A stretch of 64,000 bases of DNA, taken from the NCBI GenBank assembly GCA_018823325.1, contig JAHJIJ010000015.1, positions 529,150 to 593,149 of the forward strand, in the 5' to 3' direction. Each line of letters starts with the position of its first letter. Position 1 is the first letter of the stretch. This document shows, one piece after another, positions 45,719 to 56,461 of the stretch. The stretch is from Alphaproteobacteria bacterium (GTDB lineage Bacteria > Pseudomonadota > Alphaproteobacteria > Sphingomonadales > Sphingomonadaceae). The translations under genes were made by a program, and so were the position numbers. The notes under the pieces are model-generated. The model was not told the DNA's origin. It worked only from the letters and a program-made list of their open reading frames with translations, and ran no database searches.

Positions 45719-46324
45719 TTATCGGACCAGCGCCTCGCGAAGGCAAGCAACGAGGCGAAAAATACGTTTCCTCATTCGCCATTTCGGGCCACCGCTGTCG
45801 AGCACGATATCCGCCCGGCGGCGCTTGATGTGATCGGGCACCTGGCTTGCCTTGATCCTGGCAAATCGGCTTGCGGTCATGCCGGGGCGACGCAGGACCC
45901 GCTGCCTCTGAAGGAACGGCGCTGCCGAAACCACGACCACCATGTCCACGCGCCGTTCCCCGCGCGTTTCAAACAGCAGCGGAATATCCAGAAGCACCAT
46001 CGGCGCGGACCGGTGACGGCGCAGAAACGCCTTTCTCGCCGTACCCACTGCAGGATGCACGATCGCCTCGAGCGCTCGCAATTCATCCGGCCTGCCGATC
46101 ACCAGCGTGCCCAACTTCTGCCGGTCTACGCCGGCAGGCCCTGTCGTACCCGGGAAGCGCGCCTCAATGGCATCCAGCAAGGCGCCGTCCGGCCCTTGCA
46201 GACGATGCACCTCGGCATCGGCATCGAACACCGGCACGCCGGCATCGCGAAACATCCCGGCTGCCGTCGACTTGCCCATGCCGATCGACCCGGTCAGGCC
46301 TATGCGAAAGGGGCGATGCCTCAT
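45719..46324 (-). CDS. coaE: dephospho-CoA kinase
   Basis: CoaE (201 residues) phosphorylates dephospho-CoA in the final step of coenzyme A synthesis. The P-loop is GSIGMGKS (12-19, in RIGLTGSIGMGKST), and the DADAEVHRLQ and LLDIPLLFE motifs typical of CoaE follow. The ATG at 46324 lies 22 bases after the aroE stop. An earlier in-frame start inside aroE would add residues without similarity. Confidence 0.94.
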   Translation of the reverse strand: MRHRPFRIGLTGSIGMGKSTAAGMFRDAGVPVFDADAEVHRLQGPDGALLDAIEARFPGTTGPAGVDRQKLGTLVIGRPDELRALEAIVHPAVGTARKAFLRRHRSAPMVLLDIPLLFETRGERRVDMVVVVSAAPFLQRQRVLRRPGMTASRFARIKASQVPDHIKRRRADIVLDSGGPKWRMRKRIFRLVACLREALVR

Positions 46325-46346
46325 GCGCGAGGCGAATGGGCCGCCA

Positions 46347-47171
46347 TCATGCCGGCGCAAGCAGACGCTCACGCAACTGCTCATCCAGCTCTCGAGGCGG
46401 CTGCGCATCGAAAAAGATATCGAACGCAAGCGCTGCCTGGCCGATCAGCATTTCCAGCCCGTCAATGCACACCAGATCACGCGCGCGCGCTGCGGAGAGC
46501 AATGGCGTCTCCAGCGGCGCGTAGACGATGTCATACACCATTGCGCTTGCCGGAAGCGCTGAGAGGTCCGGCGTCCAGTCCGGGTTGCCAACCATGCCAA
46601 GCGACGTCGAGTTGGCAAGCAGATCCGCTGATGGCAGGGCGGCATCAAAATCCTGTACGTGGCCCTTCAGGCCGAGCCGGTCGAGCAGGGCACGGCCCTT
46701 GACGGCATCACGGGCCACGATGGTGAGGTCGCTCACACCCACGGAACGCAAGGCAAAGCCGATGGCCTGCGCCGCGCCGCCGGTTCCGGCCAAAATAGCT
46801 CTGGTGCCTTTCCATCCCCGTGCCAGCAATGGTTGGAGGAAACCGCCGGCATCGGTGTTCGTCCCAATCAGCGGCCCGCCTGTCTCGCAAGCGACGGTGT
46901 TGATCGCGCCAATCCGCTCACGCACGCCGCCGGGATCATCCACATAATCAAGCGCCGCAATCTTGTGCGGAATGGTGATATTGCATCCCAGCCAATCCGG
47001 ATCGGCGCGACGCTTAAGAAAATAGCCGGCCAGTTCCTCCGGCGCGACCCGTGTCTTGCGATATTCCGCGTCGATGCCCAGCTCTTCCAGCCAGAAATTG
47101 TGGATCGCCGGCGACTTGCTGTGCGCAATGGGGTCGCCAATCACTTCGGCATATGGTTTTCCCTGACTCAT
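46347..47171 (-). CDS. aroE: shikimate dehydrogenase
   Basis: AroE (274 residues) reduces 3-dehydroshikimate with NADPH in aromatic amino-acid synthesis. Substrate-binding serines lie in GDPIAHSKSP, the catalytic K70 is in NITIPHK, and D107 is in NTDAGG. The NADPH fold begins at AILAGTGGAAQAI. The ATG at 47171 overlaps the maf stop (ATGA). The surrounding order (PPDK regulator, maf, aroE, coaE, dnaQ) is a conserved alphaproteobacterial block. Confidence 0.95.
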   Translation of the reverse strand: MSQGKPYAEVIGDPIAHSKSPAIHNFWLEELGIDAEYRKTRVAPEELAGYFLKRRADPDWLGCNITIPHKIAALDYVDDPGGVRERIGAINTVACETGGPLIGTNTDAGGFLQPLLARGWKGTRAILAGTGGAAQAIGFALRSVGVSDLTIVARDAVKGRALLDRLGLKGHVQDFDAALPSADLLANSTSLGMVGNPDWTPDLSALPASAMVYDIVYAPLETPLLSAARARDLVCIDGLEMLIGQAALAFDIFFDAQPPRELDEQLRERLLAPA

Positions 47172-47782
47172 GCGGGCAAGATAGAGCGCACGCGCAAATA
47201 GTCGAGCAAAGGAAGCAGCGGCAGCCCCTGTACAGCGAACAGACTGCCCGAAATGCGGGAAAAAAGCTGCGCGCCGGGCCCCTCGATCCGATAGCAGCCG
47301 ACACACCAGCGGCACTGATCCCAGTCGAGATCGAGATAATGGTCGATGAAGGCGGCGCTGAGCGGCCGCATCTGGAGCGTGACGCTTTCGATCTGCCGCC
47401 ACTGTGCTTGGCCCGCCTGCATGATCACTGCGGCACTGTGCAGCTTGTGCGTCCGCCCACTCATCCGCGCGAGCAGAGCGGCAGCTTCCGCGCGGGTCTC
47501 CACCTTGTCGATAAGACTGCCTCCGCTGCCTCCGTCGTCCAGCTCCAATGTCTGGTCACAACCCAGCACCAGCGCATCGGTTTGTCGCATGGACGGGCGA
47601 CGGGCTTTCCACTCGGCCAGCGCATCCGCCAGATCGCGCGCTCCAAGCCCTTCGGCAACAAGGCTGGCTTTCACGGCATCCTCGTCCACCCCGGCATTCA
47701 CCGTCTCGAACGGCACGGCGGCGTCGGCCAGCAATCGGCGGCGACTCTCGCTTTGCGAGGCCAGAAGCAGTGGCATGTTCAT
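47168..47782 (-). CDS. maf: Maf-family nucleotide pyrophosphatase
   Basis: A 204-residue Maf/Ham1-fold protein that hydrolyses non-canonical nucleoside triphosphates and is linked to division arrest in some bacteria. The substrate loop ASQSESRRR is at 8-16 and DALVLGCDQTLELD in the middle, with the conserved Asp of the active site. The frame overlaps both neighbours by four bases (ATGA with aroE and with the kinase-regulator gene), indicating one coupled transcript. Confidence 0.93.
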   Translation of the reverse strand: MNMPLLLASQSESRRRLLADAAVPFETVNAGVDEDAVKASLVAEGLGARDLADALAEWKARRPSMRQTDALVLGCDQTLELDDGGSGGSLIDKVETRAEAAALLARMSGRTHKLHSAAVIMQAGQAQWRQIESVTLQMRPLSAAFIDHYLDLDWDQCRWCVGCYRIEGPGAQLFSRISGSLFAVQGLPLLPLLDYLRVRSILPA

Positions 47783-48621
47783 ACCGGCCCCAGACTGGAG
47801 AGACCGCTGCTGCCCTTCAGTCGCTCCTGATAGAGATTAACGATGGCTGCGGCCGTTTCCTCGATGGAGCGGCGTGTCACATCGATGACTGGCCATCCCT
47901 GGTCGGCAAACATGCGCCGGGCATGCGCCACTTCGCTATTCACGCGCTCCAGATCGACATAGGCAGTTTCCGGGGCCTGATTGAGGGAAAGCAGGCGGTT
48001 GCGCCGCACCTGCACCAGCCGTTCCGCGCCTGCCGTCAGCCCAACGACCATCGGATGCCGCAGCTTATAAAGGCTCGCCGGGGGAGGAGATTCCGGCACC
48101 AACGGAATATTGGCCGTCTTGTAGCCGCGATTGGCGAGATAAATACTCGTCGGCGTTTTCGATGTACGCGAGACGCCGGCCAGCACGATGTCTGCCTCTT
48201 CCCAATTTTCCCAGCCAACCCCGTCATCATGCGCAATCGTGAACTGAATGGCATCGATCCGAGCAAAATAGGCTTCGTCCAGCACATGCTTGCGACCGGG
48301 GCGATTGCGCATTTCCTGCCCGAGCAGATTGGACATTGCGTCCGTCACCGGATCAAGTGGTGCGACATAGGGAATGCCGATGGCCCTGCACCCATTTTCG
48401 AGACGGCGTCGCAAGGTGGGGTTGGCCAGCGTGAACAACACCATCCCTGGATTGCGAGCGACTTCTTCCAATATGCGCTCGAGATGCTGTTCGGAGCGCA
48501 CCATTGGCCAGAAATGGCGGATGGTCTCGACATTCTCAAACTGGGCAAGGGCCGCCTTGCCGATATGCTCCAGCGTTTCACCCGTGGAATCCGAGAGCAG
48601 ATGGAGGTTCAGGCGATCCAT
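47779..48621 (-). CDS. ppsR: pyruvate, phosphate dikinase regulatory protein (DUF299)
   Basis: A bifunctional Ser/Thr kinase and phosphotransferase of the DUF299 family (280 residues) that inactivates PPDK or PEP synthase by phosphorylation and reverses it with phosphate. The family motif HLLSDSTGETLEH is at the N-terminus and the P-loop GVSRTSKT (149-156) is followed by PTSIYLANRGYK. The target enzyme is not in the window. It is the first gene of the leftward cluster, starting at the edge of the proposed replication origin. Confidence 0.92.
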   Translation of the reverse strand: MDRLNLHLLSDSTGETLEHIGKAALAQFENVETIRHFWPMVRSEQHLERILEEVARNPGMVLFTLANPTLRRRLENGCRAIGIPYVAPLDPVTDAMSNLLGQEMRNRPGRKHVLDEAYFARIDAIQFTIAHDDGVGWENWEEADIVLAGVSRTSKTPTSIYLANRGYKTANIPLVPESPPPASLYKLRHPMVVGLTAGAERLVQVRRNRLLSLNQAPETAYVDLERVNSEVAHARRMFADQGWPVIDVTRRSIEETAAAIVNLYQERLKGSSGLSSLGPV

Positions 48622-48914
48622 GATCCACCGTTCATGTGGATTATTCCCGGATAAGGCAAGGGACAGACTTGTGGATAACCCGATAGCCGTAATTCATGCC
48701 CATTCACCGATCCGGAAGCAGACCATTCATCCACAGGAGCCATTGCCTGCCCACATGGTGTGGATAGTGGGGATGACGAACGGGACTCGTCGAGGGTTCG
48801 CAGATCTGCTGGGGTCAAGCTGTTGGCAAATCGGTGATGACGGAATAATGCCCGTTGTCCACGCTCCAACAGAATCCAACAACCTTCTCTTTAATATAAA
48901 TAGGATATTGGTCT
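48622..48914. other. oriC: probable chromosomal replication origin (oriC)
   Basis: A 293-base gap between the leftward PPDK-regulator gene and rightward hemE, the usual origin location in alphaproteobacteria such as Caulobacter. A perfect DnaA box, TGTGGATAA (complement of TTATCCACA), is at 48670-48678. One-mismatch boxes are at 48635-48643 (TGTGGATTA), 48727-48735 (TCATCCACA) and 48759-48767 (TGTGGATAG); a two-mismatch site, TTGTCCACG, is at 48855-48863. An AT-rich tract (about 48880-48908) beside the boxes could be the unwinding element. Gene direction changes here, which supports the call. Confidence 0.8.
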
Positions 48915-49961
48915 GTGTATGACTCGTCAGTGATCAATCCCGGTGTGACGCCGCCGTTGCTGAGCGTCCTGCGCGGGGCTGTCCCGGCGAGGCCGCCGCT
49001 GTGGCTCATGCGTCAGGCAGGGCGCTATCTGCCCGAGTATCGCGCCTTGCGGGCCGAGAAGGGCGGATTTCTCGATCTTTGCTATGACAGTGAGGCTGCG
49101 GCTGAAGTGACCTTACAGCCCATTCGGCGCTTCGGTTTCGATGGGGCAATCCTGTTTTCCGACATTCTCGTCGTGCCTCATGCGCTGGGGCAGGATCTCT
49201 GGTTTGAGGCAGGGGAGGGGCCACGCCTGGCGCCACCGCTGGCCGAGAGCGAATTGACTGCTCTTACCCCGGCTCCACAGCGTCTGGCGCCGGTGATAGA
49301 GACGGTGCAGCGGGTGCGTGCAGCCCTGTCCCCGCAGACCACCTTCCTTGGCTTTGCTGGCAGTCCCTGGACGGTCGCCACCTATATGGTTGCGGGGGAG
49401 GGCAGCAAGGATCACGCAGCCGCGCGCCGCATGGCCTATCAGCAGCCGGCAAAGTTCGGTTCCGTCATCGAGGCGATCATCGAGACGACGGTCGATTACC
49501 TGTCCGATCAGATCGATGCCGGCGTTGATGCGGTGCAGTTGTTCGACAGCTGGGCAGGGTCGCTCAGCCCGCAGCAGTTCCGTGAATGGGTGATTGCGCC
49601 CAATGCGCGCATCGTCAAAGCGCTCAAGGCTCGCCACCCGGAAACACCGATTATCGGTTTCCCCAAGGGCGCTGGCGCAAAGCTTGTCGACTATGCCCGC
49701 GAGACAGGCGTGGACGCGCTCGGCCTTGATGAGACGCTCGATCCTGTCTGGGCCGCGCGTGAATTGCCTGCGAATCTGCCGCTGCAGGGCAATCTTGATC
49801 CGCTGGCGCTGATTGCCGGTGGCGAGACGCTCGACCGCGCCGTGGATACGATCCTGGAGGCGCTTTCGGGCCGTCCGCATATCTTCAATCTGGGGCATGG
49901 CATTCTGCCGGACACGCCGATTGCTCATGTCGAGCAGCTGGTTGCCCGCGTTCGCGGCTGA
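48915..49961 (+). CDS. hemE: uroporphyrinogen decarboxylase
   Basis: HemE (348 residues) decarboxylates uroporphyrinogen III to coproporphyrinogen III in heme synthesis. The signature PLWLMRQAGRYLPEYR is at about residues 28-43, and ILFSDILVVPHALGQ and GFAGSPWTVATYM follow. The GTG at 48915, preceded by AGGAT, was chosen because the nearby ATG at 48919 is out of frame. Its 5' edge borders the proposed origin, as in Caulobacter where hemE flanks oriC. It is followed by hemJ 135 bases downstream. Confidence 0.95.
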   Translation: MYDSSVINPGVTPPLLSVLRGAVPARPPLWLMRQAGRYLPEYRALRAEKGGFLDLCYDSEAAAEVTLQPIRRFGFDGAILFSDILVVPHALGQDLWFEAGEGPRLAPPLAESELTALTPAPQRLAPVIETVQRVRAALSPQTTFLGFAGSPWTVATYMVAGEGSKDHAAARRMAYQQPAKFGSVIEAIIETTVDYLSDQIDAGVDAVQLFDSWAGSLSPQQFREWVIAPNARIVKALKARHPETPIIGFPKGAGAKLVDYARETGVDALGLDETLDPVWAARELPANLPLQGNLDPLALIAGGETLDRAVDTILEALSGRPHIFNLGHGILPDTPIAHVEQLVARVRG

Positions 49962-50096
49962 AGCACCAGAAACGCGCCTGCGGGCCTGAAACTGGCCTGA
50001 AACCGGAGAGTATCCCCGGTTTCATTTTGCCAGCGCCGGCACTACAAGGCAGCCAGTCGCGCGGTCCATGAAGATCCACGAAGAGGTCCACTCCCC

Positions 50097-50555
50097 ATGT
50101 CCATCCTGCCCGGCATCGGCTTTCTCGGCGCTGCCTACCCCTGGGTTCTCGCTGCGCATGTCATTTTCGTCATTTTCCTGATGGCGAGCCTGTTCATGAT
50201 CCCGCGCTACTTCATCTATCACCACCAGACCGAGCCCGGCTCGCCTGAGGATCAGGCGTGGATCGCGCGTGAGGCGCGGATGAAGCGCATCATCATGAAC
50301 CCCTCGATCATTCTGGTCTGGGTGTTCGGACTGTTGCTGGCGTTTCAGACCGGTGCCTGGAGCGAGGGCTGGTTCCACGGCAAGCTGCTGCTGGTCATCA
50401 TCCTCTCGGGGTTCCACGGCTGGGTCGTGGGCTATTCCAAGAAGCTGGCACGCGGTCAGCGCCCCTGGCCGGAAAAGCGCCTGCGCATGATCAACGAAGT
50501 GCCGGCGCTGCTGGTCACGCTCATCGTCATTCTGGTGATCGTACGACCATTCTGA
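50097..50555 (+). CDS. hemJ: protoporphyrinogen oxidase HemJ
   Basis: A 152-residue integral membrane protein of the HemJ (former UPF0093) family, the oxygen-independent oxidase making protoporphyrin IX. Four TM helices are evident. Conserved His21 (in LAAHVIFVIFLMASLF) and Lys96 (in EGWFHGKLLLVIIL), expected to act in heme binding or electron transfer, are present, and the C-terminus RMINEVPALLVTLIVILVIVRPF is typical. The link to hemE places two heme steps together. Confidence 0.93.
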   Translation: MSILPGIGFLGAAYPWVLAAHVIFVIFLMASLFMIPRYFIYHHQTEPGSPEDQAWIAREARMKRIIMNPSIILVWVFGLLLAFQTGAWSEGWFHGKLLLVIILSGFHGWVVGYSKKLARGQRPWPEKRLRMINEVPALLVTLIVILVIVRPF

Positions 50556-50753
50556 GGGTGGATCTGCGACAACGAACCGCCCGAACTGCCTGACGCTCCT
50601 GCTCATCCGGTCTGCGCTTGACTTGGAATCAGCCTGAGCTTAATTCGGGGCGATCCTTTGCAGGCGCTACCACATGCGCCTGATTGCCGTTTCCAGGCAT
50701 TCCGGCACAGTCAAAAATCCCTTCACCTTCACTCCCGCCGTCGGACCCAATCA

Positions 50754-52010
<1,257 letters not shown>

Positions 52011-52038
52011 CGCATTTCAACAGGGGTTACGCGCTACC

Positions 52039-52722
52039 ATGGCCGACATTTGGTCGCATATCGTCACTGACGTTGCCACGCTGTTCTCGGGCGATCTCAG
52101 CGCCTGGTCTGCATTCGTCAAAGTTCTTCTGATCGACATCGTGCTGGCCGGTGACAATGCCATTGTCATCGGTGCGCTGGCGGCGGGTCTGCCGGCGCAT
52201 CAGCGCAAGATGGTCATTCTCATCGGCATCATCGCGGCGCTGGTGCTGCGCATTGCCTTTGCGCTGGTCGTCACGCAGCTCATGCAGATCATCGGGCTGA
52301 TCTTCGCCGGTGGCGTTCTGCTGCTGTGGGTCTCCTGGAAGATGTACCGCGAGATCGGCCAGGGCCATGGTGCTGGCAGTCCCGGCTCTCCCGAGATCGC
52401 GGGTGACGAGCATTCCGGTCTGCGCCCTGCCAAGAGCTTCATCGGCGCGGCCTGGGCTGTTGCCATCGCCGACGTGTCGATGAGCCTCGACAATGTGCTG
52501 GCAGTCGCCGGTGCGGCGCGGGATCATCCCGGCATTCTCATGATCGGTCTCGTCTTTGCCGTTGCGCTCATGGGCATCGCCGCGAACATCATTGCCAAAT
52601 ATATCGAGCGTTATCGCTGGATTGCCTGGATCGGCTTGCTGGTCATTCTCTATGTCGCGGCAACGATGATCTACACCGGGATCACGGACAAAGAGATCGG
52701 GATTCTCCAGCTCTTCACCTGA
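52039..52722 (+). CDS. TerC-family membrane protein
   Basis: A 227-residue inner-membrane protein with about seven TM helices. The TerC signature occurs twice: DIVLAGDNAIVIG (D39, N40) and later DVSMSLDNVLAVAG. These acidic-Asn pairs are proposed to bind metal. TerC/YjbE proteins are tied to manganese export or tellurite resistance; the role here is not shown. It is 28 bases after rho and ends before a strong hairpin terminator. Confidence 0.9.
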   Translation: MADIWSHIVTDVATLFSGDLSAWSAFVKVLLIDIVLAGDNAIVIGALAAGLPAHQRKMVILIGIIAALVLRIAFALVVTQLMQIIGLIFAGGVLLLWVSWKMYREIGQGHGAGSPGSPEIAGDEHSGLRPAKSFIGAAWAVAIADVSMSLDNVLAVAGAARDHPGILMIGLVFAVALMGIAANIIAKYIERYRWIAWIGLLVILYVAATMIYTGITDKEIGILQLFT

Positions 52723-52742
52723 GCCTATTGCGATCAGTCAAG

Positions 52743-52788
52743 GAGCCGGTCGGCTATCGTTTCTAGAGCGATAGCAGGCCGGCTCTTT
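52743..52788 (+). terminator. rho-independent terminator after TerC gene
   Basis: GAGCCGG (52743-52749) pairs with CCGGCTC (52779-52785), and GCTATCG (53-59) with CGATAGC (69-75) in the same stem, with one mismatch and an 8-9 base loop, followed by TTT. It separates the rho-terC transcript from the next genes. Confidence 0.8.
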
Positions 52789-52906
52789 CATTTTGGAGCA
52801 CGAGCTACGTCAGGATGTTTGGAATGCACCTGACGCAATTGGGTGGCCAAAACGCTCCCCATGCGGCATGTCTCGATTATTCATCCTTGCGCGGAGCCGC
52901 TCCATC

Positions 52907-53170
52907 ATGAAGTTCACCATCGATGTAGAATGCACACCGGAAGAGGCGCGCTCGTTTCTCGGCCTGCCGGATCTCAAGCCGATCCATGATCTCTACATTC
53001 AGGCGGTGCTCGATACGATGAGTGGGCAGAACAATCTCGAGCAGATGGAGCGCATGTTCCGGAGCATGTCGCCGCTCGGCGATGCAGGGATGAAACTTTT
53101 CTCCAGCATAATGGACATTGGCATGGGCGCGGCCGGCGCAGCATCGGGCACATCAAAGAAGGACGGCTGA
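52907..53170 (+). CDS. small DUF6489-type protein
   Basis: An 87-residue protein starting MKFTIDVECTPEEARSFLGLPDL, the pattern of a small family (DUF6489) found in sphingomonads and relatives. A helical middle (PIHDLYIQAVLDTM) and a Met-rich C-terminal helix (LGDAGMKLFSSIMDIGMGAAGAA) follow. The function is unknown. The ATG at 52907 is preferred over a longer reading from 52793. It ends 34 bases before mnmE, so co-transcription is likely. Confidence 0.8.
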   Translation: MKFTIDVECTPEEARSFLGLPDLKPIHDLYIQAVLDTMSGQNNLEQMERMFRSMSPLGDAGMKLFSSIMDIGMGAAGAASGTSKKDG

Positions 53171-53204
53171 TCACGCGTCATTTCACGTGATATGCTGAGG
53201 GATC

Positions 53205-54500
53205 ATGGCTGACCGGGATACGATATTCGCCCTTTCGAGCGGCCAGTTGCCCGCTGCGATCGCCGTGATCCGCCTGTCTGGTCCGGAGGCGCTGGTGGCG
53301 GCGCGTGCACTGACCGGTAAGGATCTTCCGCTGCCTCGCCGTGCCGGTCTCCGCCGCTTTGTCGATCCGCGCACCGGCGAATTGCTCGATGAAGCGCTGC
53401 TCCTCTGCTTTTCCGGTCCGAACACGGAGACCGGTGAGGACATGGCTGAGTTTCAGTGCCATGGCTCTCATGCGGTGGTACGTGGCATCGAGTCCGCGCT
53501 CTCCGCTCTACCTGGCTTGCGGCTGGCGGGGCCGGGGGAGTTCACCCGCCGCGCATTCCTCAACGGAAAGATGGACCTTGCCGGCATTGAGGGTCTTGGC
53601 GACTTGATCGCTGCCGAGACGGCGCTTCAACGTCGCGCGGCAATGGCAATGATGGGCGGGGCCTTGTCTCGTCGGATCGATGACTGGACGAACCGCCTCC
53701 GCGGGATTGCCGCCCAGATCGAGGCGCGTCTCGATTTTTCGGACGAAGGGGACGTTGCCGATGCGGGTGCGCTGAGCGACGTCGCTGCTGCTGCGGGCGC
53801 CATTGCGCTGGACATGGCAGCCGAGCTGGAGCGCCCGACTGCGGAGCGCTTGCGCGATGGCATTCGCATCGCGATCGGTGGCCCACCGAACGCAGGAAAG
53901 TCATCTCTTTTCAACATATTGGTTGGTCGCGATGCGGCAATCGTATCGCCCCACGCGGGCACGACGCGGGATATTATCGAAGCATCGATTTCCCTGAATG
54001 GCGTCCCGGTTGTTCTATCGGATTCGGCGGGACTTCGGTCCGGCGGCGACGATGTGGAGAAGATCGGGATCGGTCGGGCAGAGGCGCTGCTGGCAAATGC
54101 GGACATCGTGCTTTGGCTCGGCTCGCCGGACGAGCAACCTCAGGCTGAAGGGCGACTGATTCAGATCGCGTCCAAGGCCGATCTGGCTGCGTCTCATGAG
54201 TCGGCCGGGTTGGCAGTGTCGTCGCTGACCGGGGAGGGGATCGATCAGCTGATTGCCAAGATCTGCGAAGCCGCGGCGGTACTCCTGCCTGCTCCCGGCG
54301 ACTACGCCTTGTCGCGGCGCCAGCGTGATATCATGGCCCGTGCCCAGATCGCGCTTGCCGATTGTACGTCGCTTCATGACGAAATTCTGATCGCCGAGAG
54401 CGTGCGGCAGGCCATGGCGGCGCTCGATGAGATCACCGGCCGAGCGACGACGGAATCGGTTCTCGACGAACTGTTTCGAGGCTTCTGCATCGGGAAGTAG
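53205..54500 (+). CDS. mnmE: tRNA uridine-5-carboxymethylaminomethyl modification GTPase
   Basis: MnmE (431 residues), with MnmG, installs cmnm5 on wobble U34 of tRNAs for Lys, Glu, Gln, Leu and Arg. The N-terminal folate-binding domain begins DTIFALSSGQLPAAIAVIRLSG. The GTPase G1 loop is GPPNAGKS (226-233) and the switch region is SDSAGLRSGGDDVEK. The G4 motif reads SKAD in place of the classic NKxD. The C-terminal CIGK cysteine (C428) is intact. parS lies directly after its stop. Confidence 0.94.
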   Translation: MADRDTIFALSSGQLPAAIAVIRLSGPEALVAARALTGKDLPLPRRAGLRRFVDPRTGELLDEALLLCFSGPNTETGEDMAEFQCHGSHAVVRGIESALSALPGLRLAGPGEFTRRAFLNGKMDLAGIEGLGDLIAAETALQRRAAMAMMGGALSRRIDDWTNRLRGIAAQIEARLDFSDEGDVADAGALSDVAAAAGAIALDMAAELERPTAERLRDGIRIAIGGPPNAGKSSLFNILVGRDAAIVSPHAGTTRDIIEASISLNGVPVVLSDSAGLRSGGDDVEKIGIGRAEALLANADIVLWLGSPDEQPQAEGRLIQIASKADLAASHESAGLAVSSLTGEGIDQLIAKICEAAAVLLPAPGDYALSRRQRDIMARAQIALADCTSLHDEILIAESVRQAMAALDEITGRATTESVLDELFRGFCIGK

Positions 54501-54517
54501 AGCACTGGCGCTGCACA

Positions 54518-54533
54518 TGTTCCACGTGGAACG
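54518..54533. other. parS: candidate parS site between mnmE and mnmG
   Basis: TGTTCCACGTGGAACG is a 16-base near-palindrome, one base from the perfect TGTTCCACGTGGAACA. It is centred in the 89-base gap between mnmE and mnmG, inside the origin-proximal cluster and close to parB. ParB binding here would nucleate the partition complex. Confidence 0.8.
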
Positions 54534-54589
54534 CGCGCGTCACCCCGCAATCCTTTGACGCTGCATGGTCCGCTCGCTAGGGGCGGGGC

Positions 54590-56461
54590 ATGATCCGCGA
54601 GACCCTCTTCGATGTTATTGTGGTTGGTGGTGGTCATGCCGGGACCGAAGCCGCCGCCGCCGCCGCTCGTCGCGGCGCCCGCGTGGCGCTCGTCACAGCT
54701 GACCCTGCGCGTATCGGGGAGATGTCCTGCAATCCTTCCATTGGCGGGCTGGGCAAGGGTCATCTCGTACGAGAGGTCGATGCACTCGATGGATTAATGG
54801 CCCGTGCCGCCGACCGTGCAGCGATCCACCGGCGGATGCTGAATGCCAGCAAGGGCGCAGCCGTACGCGGTCCCCGGGTACAGGCGGATCGCATCATTTA
54901 TCGCCGCGCGATTCACAGCATGATCGCGGAGCAGCCGGGTCTGGAAGTGATCGCCGGTGAAGTTGCGGCGTTGACTCTCGGTGGGGGTGGCGCCGTTGAT
55001 GGGCTTGTTCTGGCCGATGGGCGCCAGCTTGGCGCGCGTACGGTTGTGCTCACGACCGGCACCTTTCTCGGTGGTGTCATGTTCCGTGGCGAAGAGCGAA
55101 TCGCCGGCGGTCGCATCGGCGAACATGCGGCGACCAAGCTCGCTCACCAGTTGCGCGATCTCGATCTCCCGATGGGCCGTCTCAAGACTGGCACGCCGGC
55201 TCGGCTGGACGGCCGAACGATAGACTGGGCGCGGCTTGATGATCAGCCATCGGATATCGAGGAATGGACGATGTCCTTTCTCGGTCTGCCTGAGTCCGAA
55301 CGTCTGCCGCAACTGCGCTGCGCCATAACCCGAACCAACGATCTGACTCACCAGATCATTCGCGATAATCTCGATCGCTCGCCCTTATACTCTGGCGACA
55401 TCGAGGGGCGGGGGCCACGCTATTGTCCGTCGATTGAGGACAAGGTGGTCCGCTTCGGTGACCGGGACGGTCATCAGGTGTTTCTGGAGCCGGAAGGGCT
55501 GGACACGCATCTTGTCTATCCCAATGGCCTGAGTTCGTCCCTGCCGACGGATGTGCAGGAAGCCTTCCTTCGCTCGATGGTCGGCCTGGAGCAAGTTCAG
55601 GTCGTCGTGCCCGGCTATGCGGTGGAATATGACCACATCGATCCTCGGGCGCTCGATCGGCGGCTGGGGTTGCGTGCTATGCCCGGGCTTTTCCTGGGGG
55701 GGCAGATCAATGGCACGACGGGTTATGAAGAAGCGGCCGCTCAGGGTCTGGTTGCCGGGGCCAATGCCGCTGCGCAGGCGCTGGATCTGGAACCGCTCGT
55801 TCTCGACCGGGCGGAAAGCTACATCGGGGTATTGGTGGACGACCTCTGTCTTCAGGGGATTACTGAACCCTACAGGATGCTGACGGCGCGTGCCGAATTT
55901 CGCCTGCGCTTGCGTGCTGACAATGCAGCGACGCGTCTGACGCCGCTTGCGGTCGACCTCGGCCTTGCCAGCGAGGCGCGGTCTGTCTGGTGGCGAGAGC
56001 GGGAGGAACGGCGCATTCAACTTTGCGGCACCTTTGATCTCTCCATATCTGGCGCGGACATGCGCGCGGCCGGGGCCGACGTGCGGGACGATGGTGTGCG
56101 GCGCCCTTTGGCGGAATGGGCGCGTTTCCCCGCCGTGACTGTTGGGCATCTCGCAACGCACGCACCTGAGCTCGCAAGCGCGGGCAGCGCGACGCTCGTC
56201 GACGAACTGCTTCAGGATGCGGTCTACGCCCCATATGTTGAGCGTCAGGAGGCAGAGGTGCGCGCACTTCGGGCAAATGAAGCCATCGTCCTTCCCGCCG
56301 ACCTGGACTTTGCCAGCATCGGCGGTCTCAGTAGCGAGATGGTCGAACGTCTGACGCTTGCGCGTCCCGAAACACTTGGCGCTGCGGCAAGGATCAGAGG
56401 GATCACACCCGCGGCGCTGGCTGCGCTTCTCGTCGCAGCGCGGTCGGCGCGGACGGCATGA
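54590..56461 (+). CDS. mnmG: tRNA uridine-5-carboxymethylaminomethyl modification enzyme
   Basis: MnmG/GidA (623 residues) is the FAD/NADH partner of MnmE. The FAD-binding [13 protein letters not shown] is at 13-25, then [23 protein letters not shown] and [12 protein letters not shown], the GidA signature. The C-terminal domain follows, with [27 protein letters not shown]. It overlaps the rsmG start by four bases (ATGA at 56458-56461). Confidence 0.95.
   Translation: MIRETLFDVIVVGGGHAGTEAAAAAARRGARVALVTADPARIGEMSCNPSIGGLGKGHLVREVDALDGLMARAADRAAIHRRMLNASKGAAVRGPRVQADRIIYRRAIHSMIAEQPGLEVIAGEVAALTLGGGGAVDGLVLADGRQLGARTVVLTTGTFLGGVMFRGEERIAGGRIGEHAATKLAHQLRDLDLPMGRLKTGTPARLDGRTIDWARLDDQPSDIEEWTMSFLGLPESERLPQLRCAITRTNDLTHQIIRDNLDRSPLYSGDIEGRGPRYCPSIEDKVVRFGDRDGHQVFLEPEGLDTHLVYPNGLSSSLPTDVQEAFLRSMVGLEQVQVVVPGYAVEYDHIDPRALDRRLGLRAMPGLFLGGQINGTTGYEEAAAQGLVAGANAAAQALDLEPLVLDRAESYIGVLVDDLCLQGITEPYRMLTARAEFRLRLRADNAATRLTPLAVDLGLASEARSVWWREREERRIQLCGTFDLSISGADMRAAGADVRDDGVRRPLAEWARFPAVTVGHLATHAPELASAGSATLVDELLQDAVYAPYVERQEAEVRALRANEAIVLPADLDFASIGGLSSEMVERLTLARPETLGAAARIRGITPAALAALLVAARSARTA

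Noticed and set aside
53177..53192. Third parS-like site upstream of mnmE (TTTCACGTGA core)
   Set aside because: Only the central ten bases match; flanks differ at five positions from the consensus, below the two stronger sites.
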